A program made the translations under genes and the position numbers. The notes beneath the pieces are model-generated. The model ran no database searches. It was not told the DNA's origin and saw only the letters and a list, made by a program, of their open reading frames with translations. From Lamellibrachia satsuma (Eukaryota; Annelida; Polychaeta; Sabellida; Siboglinidae), in assembly GCA_033239005.1 (NCBI GenBank), contig BSQZ01000013.1, forward strand, positions 11,053,282-11,117,281: a DNA stretch of 64,000 bases. The letters are read 5' to 3'. Positions within the stretch are counted from its first letter, which is position 1; every line of letters begins with the position of its first letter. This document shows, piece by piece, positions 16,303-27,449 of the stretch.

Positions 16303-17919
16303 ATGAATAAAATGTCAGTTCCGGACGATACCCGAAGAAGACAGTTCTTCACGGTGCCCAGTGATGACGCCTCGGCCTCCCGCGGCGCTCCGACGTCAGA
16401 AACATCGCTACAGCGAACAACACTTCTCCGAACAGCGATCATGAAAAAGACTAGGTGCGACATGTCTATATCTAGCAACAGTTTTGACCCGTTGATAACA
16501 ACGGCATTACTGGTAGACAGGTTCAACGGCACTTCGAAACTTTCCCACGCTGGAGACGTGCGTCACTCGTCCCTTCCTCCTCATACTTCCTTGGGGCACC
16601 CCAACCGGTTCAGCAGGACTACACCGACTTTACACCGCCAAATATCGGAGAATGCTGCAGATTTCCCACAAACGTGTGGTAGACCTGAACTGTCGGGTGG
16701 TCACGAATCTGCATCAGCACATATCAAAACCCTCCGGTTGTCAGAGCTTTGTCCAGGAGTGGATGGCTCCCCTCTCCGACATAGAACTGTCTGCGCTTCG
16801 TCTGTGCATTGGAGCGTCAATTCGCATCACCCTGTAACAGAGTCATCACCCGATTCCGACAAAGTGAAGGCGGGCCGCAGACTCACGAACTCTTCACACA
16901 CGAATACTTCGAGTTCACGCCAAGAAGGCAGTCCTAGGTCAAAACGAGATCGCCGAACCAAACCTGATCACAAACTTACATCGTCAGCAGGAGAAACGAC
17001 GAAGAGAAGTGCCAACTCATCATCAAAACTCTGCCTGGCTATTATGTTGCTCTGTCTTGTAATACCTCTGGGATACTTGCTGCTACATACGGCACAAAAC
17101 AGCCCACATATGCATCGTCACGAACTCAATACGACGTCGCTGGACGCCAATCTGCATAAGAGAGTCTTCGGCCAGCACATTGCACTAAACGTTATTAGCA
17201 AGGCACTCGTCGAGTACATGTCTCGTCAGAAGCCACGTAAACCTCTCGTACTCTCTTTTCATGGCTGGACAGGCGTCGGCAAAAACCACGTTGTGAATAT
17301 AATAGCCGAGGAACTGGACCCACTAGCGGTGCACAAAATCATAATGCCTCTCCATTCGGCACGCTACGCTGATGAGCCCAGCCAGAGACTGACATACTGG
17401 GTTTCGTCTAACCTTGCAAACCCTTATACCGTCCTTTTCGTCATCGACGAACTCAGTAAGGCATCTCCCGAGTTTCTGTTGGGGTTATACGACTTACTCT
17501 CAAATTGGCAGGAGAGGATACCTGTCCATTCGCATGTCGCCGTGATATTGCTGAGTAACACGGGTGGAACTGCGATAAACGACTACGTTTACAAGTCTCT
17601 GGGCGATGGGCGACCGAGGGAGAGCATCACCCACCATGACGTGATCGCTCCCTTCTTCACAACGACCTTCCACAACACGTGGCTACACAGATTCATCGCA
17701 AATGGTCTCATTGCCCACATAGTCCCGTTTTTGCCACTGGACCGCAGCCACGTGGTTGAATGCATAGAAGCGTACATGCGCACCAGACGTATGGTGGCCA
17801 CAGCGTCAGTAGTGGACAGAGTTCTGGCCGAACTAAGATTCTTTCCTGGCGATTGGCCTGTGTTCTCCACAACCGGATGTCGCCAAGTTGCGGGGAAAGT
17901 TGACCTGATAGCTGGTTGA
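16303..17919 (+). CDS. Torsin-family AAA+ ATPase, torsin-4A-like, membrane-anchored
   Basis: The 538-aa product has an N-terminal region of about 240 residues rich in Ser, Arg and His. One hydrophobic segment follows (about 243-263, core LAIMLLCLVIPLGYLLL), then a torsin ATPase domain. The domain shows VFGQH, Walker A GWTGVGKN (321-328, with the torsin-typical Asn after Lys), Walker B LFVIDEL (378-384), sensor-1-like LLSNTGG (416-422) and the C-terminal GCR motif near 525. Torsins are ER/nuclear-envelope ATPases needing a LAP1/LULL1-type activator. A transmembrane anchor in front of the ATPase fits torsin-4A better than torsin-1, although the N-terminal region is longer than in vertebrate TOR4A. 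The whole domain is in one exon. I chose the first ATG after the acceptor at 16266. The frame is open upstream, so an extra N-terminal exon is possible. Confidence 0.88.
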   Translation: MNKMSVPDDTRRRQFFTVPSDDASASRGAPTSETSLQRTTLLRTAIMKKTRCDMSISSNSFDPLITTALLVDRFNGTSKLSHAGDVRHSSLPPHTSLGHPNRFSRTTPTLHRQISENAADFPQTCGRPELSGGHESASAHIKTLRLSELCPGVDGSPLRHRTVCASSVHWSVNSHHPVTESSPDSDKVKAGRRLTNSSHTNTSSSRQEGSPRSKRDRRTKPDHKLTSSAGETTKRSANSSSKLCLAIMLLCLVIPLGYLLLHTAQNSPHMHRHELNTTSLDANLHKRVFGQHIALNVISKALVEYMSRQKPRKPLVLSFHGWTGVGKNHVVNIIAEELDPLAVHKIIMPLHSARYADEPSQRLTYWVSSNLANPYTVLFVIDELSKASPEFLLGLYDLLSNWQERIPVHSHVAVILLSNTGGTAINDYVYKSLGDGRPRESITHHDVIAPFFTTTFHNTWLHRFIANGLIAHIVPFLPLDRSHVVECIEAYMRTRRMVATASVVDRVLAELRFFPGDWPVFSTTGCRQVAGKVDLIAG

Positions 17920-18195
17920 GTCGTTTGGAAAGTGTCAACATTGTGTAAATTCAGAAGTGTAAATTCATGTCAGAAAAACCATTAGTGCCCCAATGTTTGG
18001 ATTCATTCTCTTGGTTATTTAGCGATATATGTATTGCTGCAGATAACGGTGTAATTTGACAATTTCTAGATGACACAAATGCATTTGTCGAAAATAATAA
18101 CCTGGCTTCACTAAAATTTGACGCTGAACCAGTTCGTTATGCACTAAGCAAATTGTTTAATGTAAGTAAAAAGATAGAAAATCGCCTTTTAGTAT

Positions 18196-18201
18196 AATAA
18201 A
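18196..18201 (+). terminator. Candidate polyadenylation signal of the torsin gene
   Basis: First AATAAA downstream of the torsin stop codon, about 280 bp into the presumed 3'UTR. The assignment rests on position only. Confidence 0.35.
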
Positions 18202-18935
18202 TTATTTCGATATAACGGAAACGAAGCTACACACGTGACTTTTTTTATATTTTATTTATCCCCATTTAGTGAATCAAATTAACATAACCCAGAGAAATAT
18301 CGAATACATAGTACAGATTCATTACACATTGAATACAATTAATTAAAAGTGATATAATTATATATACAGTGTAAACTTGAAAATGTTAGATTTATGTATA
18401 ACCTGTAGGCAACATACAATGATAGCTAACCATGGCTTTAGTTGCCAGCAACAATTTGCTGCCTTTAATCAATTCCAAAAATTCTATATTTAAAAACAGT
18501 ATTTAGAGAGAGTTATGGCGCAATAACAATAGCGGGACCTACATCGTGGAAGCGGTAGTGTGCGATACGTCGGCATTCGCAATTAGACAACGTGTTGCGA
18601 TTTAGTAACGGACTTAATCATATTCTAACATCCGATAGATGGCAGTATGTTTATGCTGGCAACATCGTAGCATTGATTATCCAGACTCCGCGCTGTGGCG
18701 CTACCGTTTGTCGTATACATCTTTTGCAGAGTGTGCTTTTCATTGTGACGAAAATTAATTATGCACCCATATTTCATGCTGAATGAAATTATTTGGCTAA
18801 TTAATAATAATAGTTCACTTTGATCATTTTATACGATGCAATTGGAATTAACTTTACACTTTGAATAGATATCTTATATACACAACTGTCCGACTGAAAA
18901 GTTAAATCAGGCAAACAAAATGTTAGTGGAATCCG
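18202..18935. other. No gene found
   Basis: AT-rich intergenic sequence downstream of the torsin gene, with no coding pattern. Confidence 0.5.
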
Positions 18936-19115
18936 GAAGCGGTGCTAGAAGAAAAGGAAGGTGAAGACCAAAATTTACGTGGATAAAGAGTGTGTAGAGA
19001 GATCAGGAAAATGCAGATGTGAACAGATACAATGGCACAAGAGCGAAAGAGTCGGAGACAACTCGTCGAAAGAGCAGAAAATCCATGATCTCGACCCCGC
19101 CCAACACGGGGGTAA
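18936..19115 (+). mobile_element. Decayed C-terminal remnant of a LINE (family D)
   Basis: Two frames separated by a shift give RRKGR-RPKFTWIKSV and then TDTMAQERKSRRQLVERAENP. These resemble the C-terminal end of LINE reverse transcriptase polyproteins (basic RGRPKxxW block, then an A-x-D/E-R-x-x-W/R-R-x-L-V block). Stops interrupt both frames. It is short and the match is by pattern only. Confidence 0.4.
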
Positions 19116-20281
19116 AAGGAAGAAGACGCTACATATAATAAGCAATGGAAGCAATACAGTCAATCAGCATGAATGACCAACTTCAAAACCTGGAAGTACA
19201 TTTTGTTACTTCGATTGTAGTTGACGGGCATACATGTTTGCAAATAGGGGCCTATATACAGTTGTGTTCAGCGCCCTTCATAACCAGACACCCGCCAACC
19301 TCATGTCGCAGATCACATCCTACGTACCGCGCCCGATATACCCTTGTGCGATATGATTTAACAAGATTGCCATCCCAAACAACAAATTCCAGATGACAAG
19401 TGGACAAGGAAGCCATTGGCTTATCGAGAGTCCAACAATTTTATCATCTATGTGTATCCCGCCCTTATCATATATCTGTCAATTCTGTTTTTGAACATAT
19501 TCACACTACTAGCATTAACACAATCATTTGGCAGTTTGTTCCATTCATTTATCACCCTCTGTGAGAAAGAGTACTTTCCCACGTCCAACCTACACTGTTC
19601 CTTAACTAATGCTGCTTTGTGTCCTCTGGTTCTACTGCCTTTAAGTTTGAAGAACATATTCCTATGAACATCCTCATGACCGTTCACTATTTTAAACATT
19701 CTATGTGGTCTCTTCTTAGTCTCCTGGTCTCTAGTGTTGTCAAACCACATTGTAATAAGCGATTTTCGTAACTATCTCAATTCTGGAATAAATTTAGTTG
19801 CACTTCGTTGTATTCTTTCTAACTTGTCTATGTCCTTCTTACGATACGGCCTCCATGCTTGTATACAATATTCCAAATATGGTCTAACTATTGCTTTGTA
19901 CAGGGGTACAATTAGTTGTTTCTCCTTATACATGATAGTTCTCCTAATTAGCCCTAGAATTTGATTTCCTTTCGAAGCAGCAATCCCACATTGCTCTGAA
20001 ACTTTCATGTCAGCACTAAATGTTATACCTAAGTCCTTTTCTTGTGTGGTTCTACCTAGTACAACATCCCCCATTTTATATTCTTCGTCCATGTTCCCAT
20101 GTCCTATGTGTATGCATTTACACTTCCCAAAATTGAATTTGCCATTTTTCAGACCATTTAACTAATATATCCAGATCATCCTGTAAACTTTGTTTAACTG
20201 TATCATTAGTTACCTTTCTGAATACTTTTGCATCATCTGCAAATTTGAGTACATTGCTAGATATGTCATCTTCCAAATCAT

Positions 20282-21058
20282 TTATATATATATTAAAAAC
20301 AGTATAGGGCCTAATACTGATCCCTGTGGTACCCCACTCAGAACAGATTTCCAGTTTGAAATCTCATCATCTATTATTACTCTCTGTCTTCTGTGTGTAA
20401 GCCACTTTTCTATCCAGTTGATTACATCATTACCTATACAATGGGCTTTTAGTTTAAGTAGCAATCTTTCATGTGGCACTTTATCGAAAGCTTTCTGAAA
20501 ATCTAAGTAGACAACATCCACTGGTGACCCGTCATCTACCCACTTTGTAATTTCTTCAAAAAAAAACACAAGAGATTGGTTAGATATGACCTTGCTTTTA
20601 GGAACCCATGTTGAGATGTATTTATGTTTTACAAGGAATTCTACCATGTGGTCTCTAATTAATGTTTCGAGTAATTTACATACAACTGATGTTAAACACA
20701 CTGGTCTGTAATTTTCTGGTTTGTTCCTCGATCCTTTCTTAAATAGCGGCGTAATGTTTGCCTCTTTCCATTCTGAAGGAACTATTCCTTCTGCTAGTGA
20801 CAAGTTAAATACTTTTGCTAGTGGTGTACTAATTTGCTCAACAATTTCCTTAAGCATTTTTGGTGGTATCCAATCAACTCCAGGTGATTTATTATCTTTC
20901 ATCTTTTTAATTTTCTTTGCTATCATTTCAGGAGTTACAAATAAATGCCCGAATTGTTCTGATTTATTTCCCTTAAATTTAGTATATGGAACTGGAAGTG
21001 AGCTGATATCTTCTGTGGTAAAAAGTGAGCTGAAATACTCATTCAGGACCTCTGCCAT
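20282..21058 (-). pseudogene. LINE family A reverse transcriptase fragment (258 aa open)
   Basis: Open segment of the copy 2 ORF2. It has MAEVLNEYFSSLFT upstream of the RT, KSPGVDWIPPKML, the WKEANITPLFKKGSRNKPEN block, RPVCLTSVVCKLLE, motif A VYLDFQKAFDKVPHERL and SGVPQGSVLGPILFLIYI. The catalytic FADD motif follows in another frame past the break at 20282. The frame is disrupted on both sides, so it is not functional as it stands. Confidence 0.9.
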
Positions 21059-21630
21059 CTGACACCCGTCTGAGATTATGTTTTCACTGTTGTTTTCCAG
21101 TGGTCCGATTTTATCTCGAATGTTTTTTTAACTCCTTACATAAGCATAGAAACTCTTGCTGTAATTTTTTATATTACCTGCCAATTTTTTTCAAAGGTTC
21201 TTTTAGATTTTCTAATTTCAGTTGTAGCTAAGTTAAGTGCCTCTTTGTAGTTTGTTTAGTCTTCTACATTTCCAATATGTTTATATACCCTCCACAGCAT
21301 CTGTTTGTGAAAATTTTTTCTAATAGCCTCTTTTGACAGGTGTTTCTTCATGGACCCTTCCCCTTGTTTTCTTAATCGAACAAATTTCGCAATAATGTCC
21401 TCAATCTCATATTTTAAACAAGTCCAGCATTCTGTTGCTGTCTTGTTCTTCATTTATTCCAATCTATATTTGTTAGATATGTTCTCATATCTTTATATTT
21501 GCCTTTGTTGAAGTTCCTCCTCCATTGTTTTTTATATGTATTCCCTGTTTTTACTTTTATATTAAAATGGATTTGGTTATGGTCACTTGTTCCCACCTCT
21601 GGTTGGTTCCTAGACATGTTAAGTAAGGAA

Positions 21631-22016
21631 TCAATCCTGTGTTAAATGTAGAAACTGATTGTCGTCACCTCCAGCACTCTCTAATGATTCACATTGTATA
21701 TGGCCATGGTTAAAATCACCCATTATAACACATTCTCCCTTGCTCACCTCCCTTATCGCCTTTTGTAATTTTACATCTTCCTCTTGTCCTATGTTACGAC
21801 TACGATAAACTACTCCTATTGTTAATGGTGAGTTACTGGTAACTATGTTACACCAAATTGCTTCCTCACAATCTGCTTCACTTTTCAGTGTTATTTTATA
21901 TGCTTGGATAGATTCTTTAACATATAAAATTACTCCACCTCCCCTTCTTTCTCGTCTATCCTTCCTAAACATTACATAGCCTGTCAATGCTAGCTCAGCA
22001 TCTACTATATCTTTAT
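21631..22016 (-). pseudogene. LINE family A endonuclease-domain fragment
   Basis: The frame reads KDIVDAELALTGYVMFRKDR, then RRGGGVILYVKES, TIGVVYRS and VIMGDFNH. The last is the conserved GDFN block of the exonuclease-endonuclease-phosphatase fold used by LINEs to nick target DNA. The catalytic N-terminal part is missing because of the 5' truncation. A stop follows HLTQD. Confidence 0.85.
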
Positions 22017-22057
22017 TAATGATCGCCGGCCATATTGTATATGGCCGGCGATCATTA
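22017..22057. repeat. Perfect palindrome, 19-bp arms, 3-nt loop
   Basis: The arms 22017-22035 and 22039-22057 are exact inverted copies around TGT (core GATCGCCGGCCATAT). The right arm reads on into a different LINE C-terminal fragment. The left arm abuts the 5' truncation point of LINE family A copy 2. Confidence 0.95.
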
Positions 22058-22145
22058 TCCCATGCGGGACCACTTCTGTGGAATGCGTTGCCTGAGGAAC
22101 TGCAAGTGATCCCTTCCACGGACGCTTTCAAGGCACGCCTCAAAA
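22039..22145 (+). mobile_element. C-terminal fragment of another LINE (family E)
   Basis: The plus-strand frame reads YGRRSLSHAGPLLWNALPEE followed by LQVIPSTDAFKARLKTLY. This is the characteristic C-terminus of jockey/CR1/L2-type reverse transcriptase proteins (pattern AGPxLWNxLPEELR...FKxxLK). Only the last 35 or so codons are present. Confidence 0.75.
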
Positions 22146-22500
22146 CTCTATATACACAACAGGGGCGTAGCTACGTATAAATTCATGCGGAAGCACAAAT
22201 CTAAGATGTGGTGTCCATGTTTTATAAAACAAACTGTAATCATTTGCAATCTGATGCATTAAAGTCAAAATAAAGCTTTAAAAAGAATGCCCCTCCAGTC
22301 ATGGAGAAAAGCATGATCCACGTACTCGACACATATTCGTGGTAAGAGGTGTGTGTGAACCTTAAGTACATCATATATGTAACAGAAGTTTATTAAGATT
22401 GTTTACATGCTTGCAATACATGTACTACAATAACATTCAAAATCATTGGAAATCTGTACTTTGATGACCATATGTACTAAGAATCAACCCTGGTATTAAA

Positions 22501-23180
22501 TTAATTGACAAACTCAAGCCCTTGGTAATAATACCAGTCATTTAAGTAGACATGTGTAAGCAGTGATAATGCTTCGGTAATATGTTGATGATAAATGACT
22601 GAACTGGGGGATGATGCGTTCTGCGTCAAACGTCGTGTCCTTGTGGACATGCGTACGGGCCAATTGTAAAGGTCAATCCCAATCCACAGCACTGTCAAAG
22701 AATGCATTCCATACTTCTGGGTCGGCCCTCTCCTGCAGCTGGGCACTTGTAGTGGTTGCCTCTTTGGCAGACGTTACACTGTTTGGACTGTAGGAATGTA
22801 GTCAGAGAAAGCCGACTTTGGATGACACTCTCATTGGTCACTAGTGTTATGATGAAGTCACCATTTGTGATGGTCAAGAAGTAGCGTCTGGCTTTGCCGT
22901 ACCCATCTTCCAAACTACAGCAATGAATGCAGATTTTAATGAACACAGGGCGTTCGCTCGAGTGAACCGTCTCATCTCACAGAGCAATTGCAACTTAGTT
23001 AAATTGTTCATACCAGCTTGTGCATCCTCGTCTAACTCAAGTTCAGCCTGAAAGACACGCAACCTCTGGGCTGAGTAGTTGAAGGAGAAGGCGATCGGCT
23101 GGACCGTTTCCATCACATTTCTAACTTGTGGCTCTTTGTTGGCGTGCACAATAGCCAAGTTAACATTGTGCCCTTTGTGT
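22501..23180 (-). pseudogene. Decayed hAT transposase of the ZMYM1/DUF4371 type
   Basis: Three overlapping minus-strand frames align in order with hAT-family transposase-derived proteins. The first has NLAIVHANKEPQVRNVMETV, FSFNYSAQRLRVFQ and LQLLCEMRRFTRANAL, equivalent to the LCETRWxxRxxAL block. The second has ITNGDFIITLVTNESVIQ and LSLTTFLQSKQCN. The third holds a weakly conserved tail. Frameshifts separate the pieces and the zinc-finger N-terminus is absent. The identification rests on remembered family patterns. No terminal repeats were found around it. Confidence 0.65.
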
Positions 23181-23657
23181 TAAATATAGATGGCGCCAGG
23201 TAGGCCCCATCAGCTGTCTGATTCGTCATTGCACTGTACGATGAACGCCAGCCATATTAGGAATGAAGCATTTAATTTCTGGGGGCGGGTTGAATAAAAA
23301 AAACTTGTTTGCCATAATGGTGTGGTGTGGTGGTGCGTACGGCTATCTAGGCGCCTGTACAGTCTAGATGTGGATCAGTGCAACGGATGGCAAACTGGTC
23401 TGTCCCACGCTAGCTAGCATCATAGATTTAGAGGTAGCTATATAGGTATATGGTCGTTTGTAGTTATGCAAACGTCTGAAGGCCCTGTCGTGTTCATGTC
23501 GTGTTCGTGGTGTCCGGTCCTTGGACCACTCAAAGCGCTTTCATTTCAACCCTTGGCAGATTAGTTACTTTCAACACCATATCAAATGATCATGCAAGTA
23601 TTCAACCGCGCAGCATGCAACCTTTAGACAGGTACTCATTTATTCAGCTGATTGAGC

Positions 23658-23880
<223 letters not shown>

Positions 23881-25220
23881 TGTATGACGATATATCTGAC
23901 ATTATCTGACCTGCACATCTACGTCACATCGACGCTTGCCGCATCTATTCGAATTTCAGCTAAAGTAATTTCATGCCGGAGTACGTAAGGGGTGGTCTCA
24001 CAAGTTATCAAATTCCCAAAATGCATAGTGTTTAGTAGGCCTATTGGCACAAACCATCATCTATTTTCCCATTACGCAATACGTGGTGTGAGACTTCAGA
24101 TAACACGCACATTACCAATAAAATGGCCGGTTTTTTATTCCGAAGCACAATCACTCCACTCAACTGAATACTGTGCATGGAAAGGAGGCCTCGTGCGTTT
24201 GGTCCTAGCTGCGAAAAAAATCGCCGGATGTGCAAAACCGCCATATTGGTTCGCTCATGACAATTCATGTATGTAATATGCGCTTTATGCTGTCACATAT
24301 AAGAAGGATAAAATATGCAACTGAATACGATTTAACTGATGCGATATGGCTGCGAAGACACTACCCACCACACTGCCCATCACACTGCCCACCACACTGC
24401 CCGGTTCTGATATCAGCACTAGCTACAATGTGTCTTAGTGCCAGTTTCAATCGTTAGGCGGCGCCACATGAGCGATTGATTGTTTTGCGAAACATGCTAA
24501 CGACGAACATACCACCCACCAATAGGTAATGCTATGCGTTTTTTTTTTTGGGGGGGGGGCTTATGCGACAACCACTAATACGAATGATAAATGACACTAT
24601 TATCGGCGCAAACCCATTAAAATATAATCGAGCACGTCAATTAATAATCACCGTGTGACACGCACTAAATTGTAATAGAGTTATTGTAGAAGGTTACATG
24701 TCATCACGATCGTATTAATGCCATTATGAAATGTCGTTCATGAAATCGTATCTAAATGTTGTATCAACTGATAATGATCATGTAGTAGGCATTACGCGTT
24801 TTTGCACACATTCGTGAGTAATTGTCAGTGCGTGTCGCCGTCCTTGACGTCTTTAGGATAAATTGAGTTCAGATAAGATTAACTAACTTTCACCTGTACT
24901 GTCAATCATGCTCATATGGAGCGCTACAGTCATAGAGGAATACTAATAATTATAGTAATTAGTCTTTAATTTTTCAATACGATTTACCAAGTTTAGCTAA
25001 AGATAATTGCAGACAGGTAAAGAGTAACATATTTTTAAAAGCCGGTTCTCCAATTCTGCCTTGAAAAAAATGCAGTTGTGCCAGGGTCAGTCGTACTGCT
25101 TCATGCTGCAGATGCTACCTTGGAGTTCTGTGCACGCTTGTCGTAGACAAAGAGATAACATCGTTGGTATTCAAGTAATATTAAAGAAAACAAATTAAAA
25201 TAAAATACAGAAACAAAAAA
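23881..25220. other. No gene found
   Basis: Only short open frames. A small run of the unit CCACACTGCCCA lies at 24362-24402, and homopolymer runs at 24539-24560. Nothing else recognisable. Confidence 0.5.
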
Positions 25221-25224
25221 TTAC

Positions 25225-25410
25225 ATATTTGGGCACATAGTCAGACAGGAAGGAATTCAACGGGGAATATTGGAGGGAATGGAGGAGGCTGAAAGATGCA
25301 GGGAAGAAGTGTGAAGATCTGATAAGAATGGCTCAGGGCAGACATCGGAGGCGATCCATGGCAGCCGACCTGCAGAGAATATATGACACCACACGATGAT
25401 GACGATGAGG
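25225..25410 (+). mobile_element. LINE family C 3' end, copy 1
   Basis: Frames give GHIVRQEGIQRGILEGMEEA, then after a shift CEDLIRMAQGRHRRRSMAAD and LQRIYDTTR, followed by GATGATGACGATGAGG. The same ending, with the same TGATGATGACG tail, occurs at 45440-45715. This is the C-terminal and 3' end of an endonuclease-reverse transcriptase LINE. It is heavily 5'-truncated. Confidence 0.6.
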
Positions 25411-26969
25411 ACGATGTTAGTAAATTACATGTATTCCGTGCATTTTTATTCGAAACGACGAACAGAGCTACATTTGCCAAATCGGGTGATTTCGAAGCGA
25501 CACGATTTCGGTGCGACGCCTGGGACAAAGTAATAGAGGTGGATCAAATGTCGTCACTGGTTTACCAGGATGACTCTTTGTTTTTCTTTGTTTCTGTCAC
25601 TTTCAGAATTCGATGCGTTTCTCGAACCTTTACATTTTACCTCAACGAATAGTGTCGGATGGCTGTAGGATGTTGATAAATGTCAGGCTTTATTACACAT
25701 CCGTTGCTACGAATACTTCAATTAGTCTGCACTGTGCCTGTAGTTGGCCTCATATTGTTCCTCACACACACGGAAGCCACTCCCGTTCGACAACGGACGG
25801 TTGACATTTAGGTCCCTACGTTGTAATTGATTGACGATGACTCTGTTAAAAGTTTTCGCTACGATGACGCTCTGACTGGTTCTATGGTTGTTTCCTCCTC
25901 TCTGACTAATTAATCTTTATTAGTAGTCATAGTCGTCAACATTATATTTTTATTCTTAGTAGTTCTATTATTCAGTATTTATAATATATTGTCTTAGCCT
26001 TTTAGTCCTACGTAAACACAAGGTCTGATCGATATTATTAAGAATTGTTGGAGCACCTCAATGGATAATTAGGATATGCAGTGAGTTGTCAGATGACGTT
26101 AGGAATATTCTAGAATAATATTATTTTAGCCCGTGATATCAAGAAGAAAGCTGTTTTTTCAAATCAATGAAACATTCACAATGCAATTTGTTTAACGAAT
26201 AATGGCGAAACATGCGCCTGTCGTTAAGTAAATACATGAATTAGGCAAACGAACAGTAGCGTGCGACAGAGCACAGACAATAGGTCCACGGATAGCCATC
26301 TCGGAATTATTCGCGTCGTTGTTGTACATGTACAAGATTAGAGTATCTCTGTTTCCGGTAATGACTAATCTGACGTCGCTTGCTTTGACCTTCTAGCGGA
26401 TTGGACGAAGCGCGTCCGTCGCGATCCATTCTGTGGATTTTTGAGGTCTATCGCAAATATGATGGTTTTTAACATGCCTATGCAGTTGGTCCTTCATAAA
26501 TCAGTTATATCCACGAAGCGTGCCGAAATGTTACAGTTGCACCCGTTCCATTAAGAGGAACATATTTTAGTACCACAAAAATCGGTCATATACGACGGTG
26601 GAATGATGCATGTAATATAATAATAATAATAATAATAATGTGTAGGACTCTACATACAATACAGTGTATAAATACCAGTTGGTCGTTGCGGACGCGAGCT
26701 TCACTATCCCTACCGTGCATTGTTCGTGAAATGTCAACACGTGTAACCTGCTATCGGGGGTGCAACAATATTGTGTCATTGTAATAATAGAAATATAAAC
26801 AGTTTGTCACAATATTGAATAATTAAATTTATTTACCGACCTAAGATCAACAATCGTCGATTGGAACAGTGTCATTCACGAATTCAACGTTTCTGATCAA
26901 CTACCTCCAAGGCTACGCGAAACCGCCACCGTCACTTACGGTATGGGACTGTTTCCTTGGTATTCGCTA
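25411..26969. other. No gene found
   Basis: AT-rich DNA with a short (ATA)n run near 26617-26638. No coding pattern. Confidence 0.5.
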
Positions 26970-26977
26970 TTCCATGA

Positions 26978-27083
26978 TACTATCGCCATACTATCGCGAT
27001 AGTCGTGAAACTATCGCAGTAGTATTGCAATAGTTATACAGCTGTCGCTATACTATCGCAATAGTATAACTATCCCCTACTAT
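26978..27083. repeat. Cluster of palindromic ACTATCGCGATAGT-like motifs
   Basis: Six or more near-palindromic units built on ACTATCGC(A/G)ATAGT occur within about 105 bp. They include perfect CTATCGCGATAG at 26991-27002 and CTATCGCAATAG near 27054. The function is unknown. Confidence 0.7.
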
Positions 27084-27449
27084 CAGACCCGTGTAACAAA
27101 TTCGAAAGAAGCGATTTATGTCAAAAGTACAAAGTCTGATCGCTTTGATGTAAAAGTATGTCATGTAGTATATATAAACTACGTTTATTTTATCACCTTG
27201 ATCGCCCAGACGTGTTTTAGTGAACTACAATTAAAAATACAATTTGACGGTTATCTTTTTATGAATGTCAACCTTATTGTTATTTACATTTTCAAACAGC
27301 TGTCGACAGTTTCCAACACCTGTGGACAAAGTATATCGGGGCAGGCGTTCGCGGGAACATGTGATGGACATAATAAATTACCATTAACCCCCGCACAATT
27401 ACGTTCCCCTCCGCATACAGTGTTAATATGATATTCATACCAATTACGT

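Larger units (their letters stand above)
19358..22016 (-). mobile_element. LINE family A copy 2 (CR1/L2-like), longest copy, 5'-truncated
   Basis: Read on the minus strand, it carries part of the apurinic-type endonuclease domain, a linker, the reverse transcriptase and the C-terminal region, and ends in the AATCTTGTTAAATC tail at 19358. Frameshifts and stops split the ORF into several pieces. The 5' end stops within the endonuclease (at NKDIVDAELALTGY), exactly where a perfect palindrome begins (22017-22057). Unlike copy 1, its LIYIND segment keeps a short native TA run. Confidence 0.92.
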
